The notes below the pieces were generated by a model that had not been told where the DNA came from, did not search any database, and saw nothing but the letters and a program-made list of their open reading frames with translations. 7,001 nt of DNA from Deltaproteobacteria bacterium RIFCSPLOWO2_02_FULL_57_26 (GTDB lineage: Bacteria > Desulfobacterota > Binatia > UBA9968): NCBI GenBank assembly GCA_001798455.1, contig MGSI01000054.1:1-7001 (forward strand). Direction: 5' to 3'. Of the stretch, positions 6,477 to 7,001 are shown one piece after another (position 1 is the first letter of the stretch; every line of letters begins with the position of its first letter). The translations under genes were made by a program, and so were the position numbers.

Positions 6477-6505
6477 AGTTTAGTCAGATAGGGCTGAAAA
6501 ATCAA
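6477..6505 (-). promoter_or_regulatory. Possible promoter for the fused membrane protein
   Basis: Minus strand: TTGATT (6505-6500, 4 of 6), 17-bp spacer, TAAACT (6482-6477, 4 of 6). Initiation would be near 6470, about 25 nt before the GTG at 6445 and downstream of the alternative ATG at 6550, which would then not be on the transcript. It is a modest match, supported mainly by its placement. Confidence 0.4.
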
Positions 6506-6529
6506 AGACGGAGCACCTGGGTGCCCGAG

Positions 6530-6558
6530 TTTCCAACCGCGCGGAGACATGGTAAATT
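6530..6558 (+). promoter_or_regulatory. Possible weak promoter for the TonB-like gene
   Basis: Plus strand: TTTCCA (6530-6535, 4 of 6), 17-bp spacer, TAAATT (6553-6558, 4 of 6). A start near 6565 would leave about 30 nt before the ATG at 6596, enough to include the GGAGGAGG ribosome site. Both boxes are imperfect. Confidence 0.35.
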
Positions 6559-6595
6559 AAACGGCTCGAGGTTCCACACGGAGGAGGGGGCCGAA

Positions 6596-7001
6596 ATGTC
6601 ATCCCCGCTAGAAGCAGCCCTGGCGAGAATAAAAAAGCGGGAGGAGAGTCTTTGGGGAAAGGCGCAGATCCAAACCGACCGCTGGCTGGCGCGCCTGGAA
6701 AGCAGCCCCTTTTTCCAGCGCTACGGAAAGCTTAAAAGACCCGCTCGCGGTATCCCGAGCCTGCGCGCCGACCCCGCCATCGATCTGGAGTCGCTTTTCG
6801 TCATCTCGCTTCTTTTCCACCTCCTGCTGCTGTTTCTGCTGGCACAAATCGCTTTTCGCCCCCCGTTTCCAGCTCGGCCTGAGCCCATTGTGGTTCACCT
6901 TCTAGAGTCTGTGGCACCCTCGCAGGAACGTACGAGGGAACCGAGGAAAAAGGCAAAGAGAAAGGCTTTATCCCGAAAGCGAACCTCTCCGCCACCCGCA
7001 C
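6596..7001 (+). CDS. TonB/TolA-type energy transducer, 5' part
   Basis: An open frame of 135 codons running off the right edge. After a polar, charged N-terminal region of about 65 residues comes one hydrophobic segment (about 67-87) with S71 and H75 in an SxxxH spacing (ISLLFHLLLL). This is the signature by which TonB and TolA membrane anchors contact ExbB/ExbD or TolQ/TolR. Next is PEPIVVHLLE, typical of TonB just after the membrane, then a Lys/Arg/Pro-rich stretch like the start of the periplasm-spanning rod. The role would be passing proton-motive energy to outer-membrane receptors. The start is backed by GGAGGAGGGGG at 6580-6590, 5 nt before the ATG. The N-terminal cytosolic region is much longer than the dozen or so residues of E. 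coli TonB. The diagnostic C-terminal domain is outside the window, so TolA or another family member cannot be excluded. Confidence 0.8.
   Translation, partial: MSSPLEAALARIKKREESLWGKAQIQTDRWLARLESSPFFQRYGKLKRPARGIPSLRADPAIDLESLFVISLLFHLLLLFLLAQIAFRPPFPARPEPIVVHLLESVAPSQERTREPRKKAKRKALSRKRTSPPPA

Noticed and set aside
6608..7001. Leftward open frames opposite the TonB-like gene
   Set aside because: The rightward frame has a strong ribosome site, an SxxxH membrane segment and a TonB-like periplasmic start, while the opposite frames show no motif.

Overview
The window looks like chromosome from a moderately GC-rich Gram-negative bacterium. A TonB/TolA-type energy transducer at the right edge implies an outer membrane. 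The combination of tmk-holB, a receiver-only response regulator, and a huge fused membrane/spermidine-synthase-like/TPR protein would fit a Deltaproteobacteria- or NC10-like lineage, but this is inference by gene style; no rRNA or marker tree is available here. I see no tRNA, rRNA, CRISPR array, insertion sequence or phage gene.

Layout. Positions 1-1908 hold a leftward cluster, transcribed in the order response regulator (1908-1525), thymidylate kinase tmk (1425-754), DNA polymerase III delta-prime holB (738 to beyond base 1, 3' end missing). tmk and holB are 15 bp apart and in the same reading frame. The 99-bp gap between the response regulator and tmk carries overlapping inverted repeats. 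A divergent intergenic region (1909-2185) has one good sigma70-like promoter in each direction. The rightward one serves a small secreted Lys/Ala/Glu-rich protein (2186-2611). That gene converges, across a strong GC hairpin (2644-2674), on a second leftward pair: a very large membrane protein (6445-3275) followed 52 bp later by a small multi-pass DUF457-like protein (3222-2695). From 6596 rightward, a TonB-like gene starts and runs off the window.

How the genes work together. tmk and holB are housekeeping: dTMP to dTDP, and the clamp-loader subunit. The receiver protein is presumably a phospho-relay element with no output domain; its kinase is not in the window. The large fused protein and the DUF457-like protein are both membrane proteins, probably co-transcribed, with unknown substrates. 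The secreted basic protein and the TonB-like protein both act in the envelope. No single novel multi-gene system is demonstrable. The most interesting items are the fused synthase-like protein with altered catalytic positions, the secreted basic protein, the structured leader before tmk, and the unusually long cytosolic head of the TonB-like protein.
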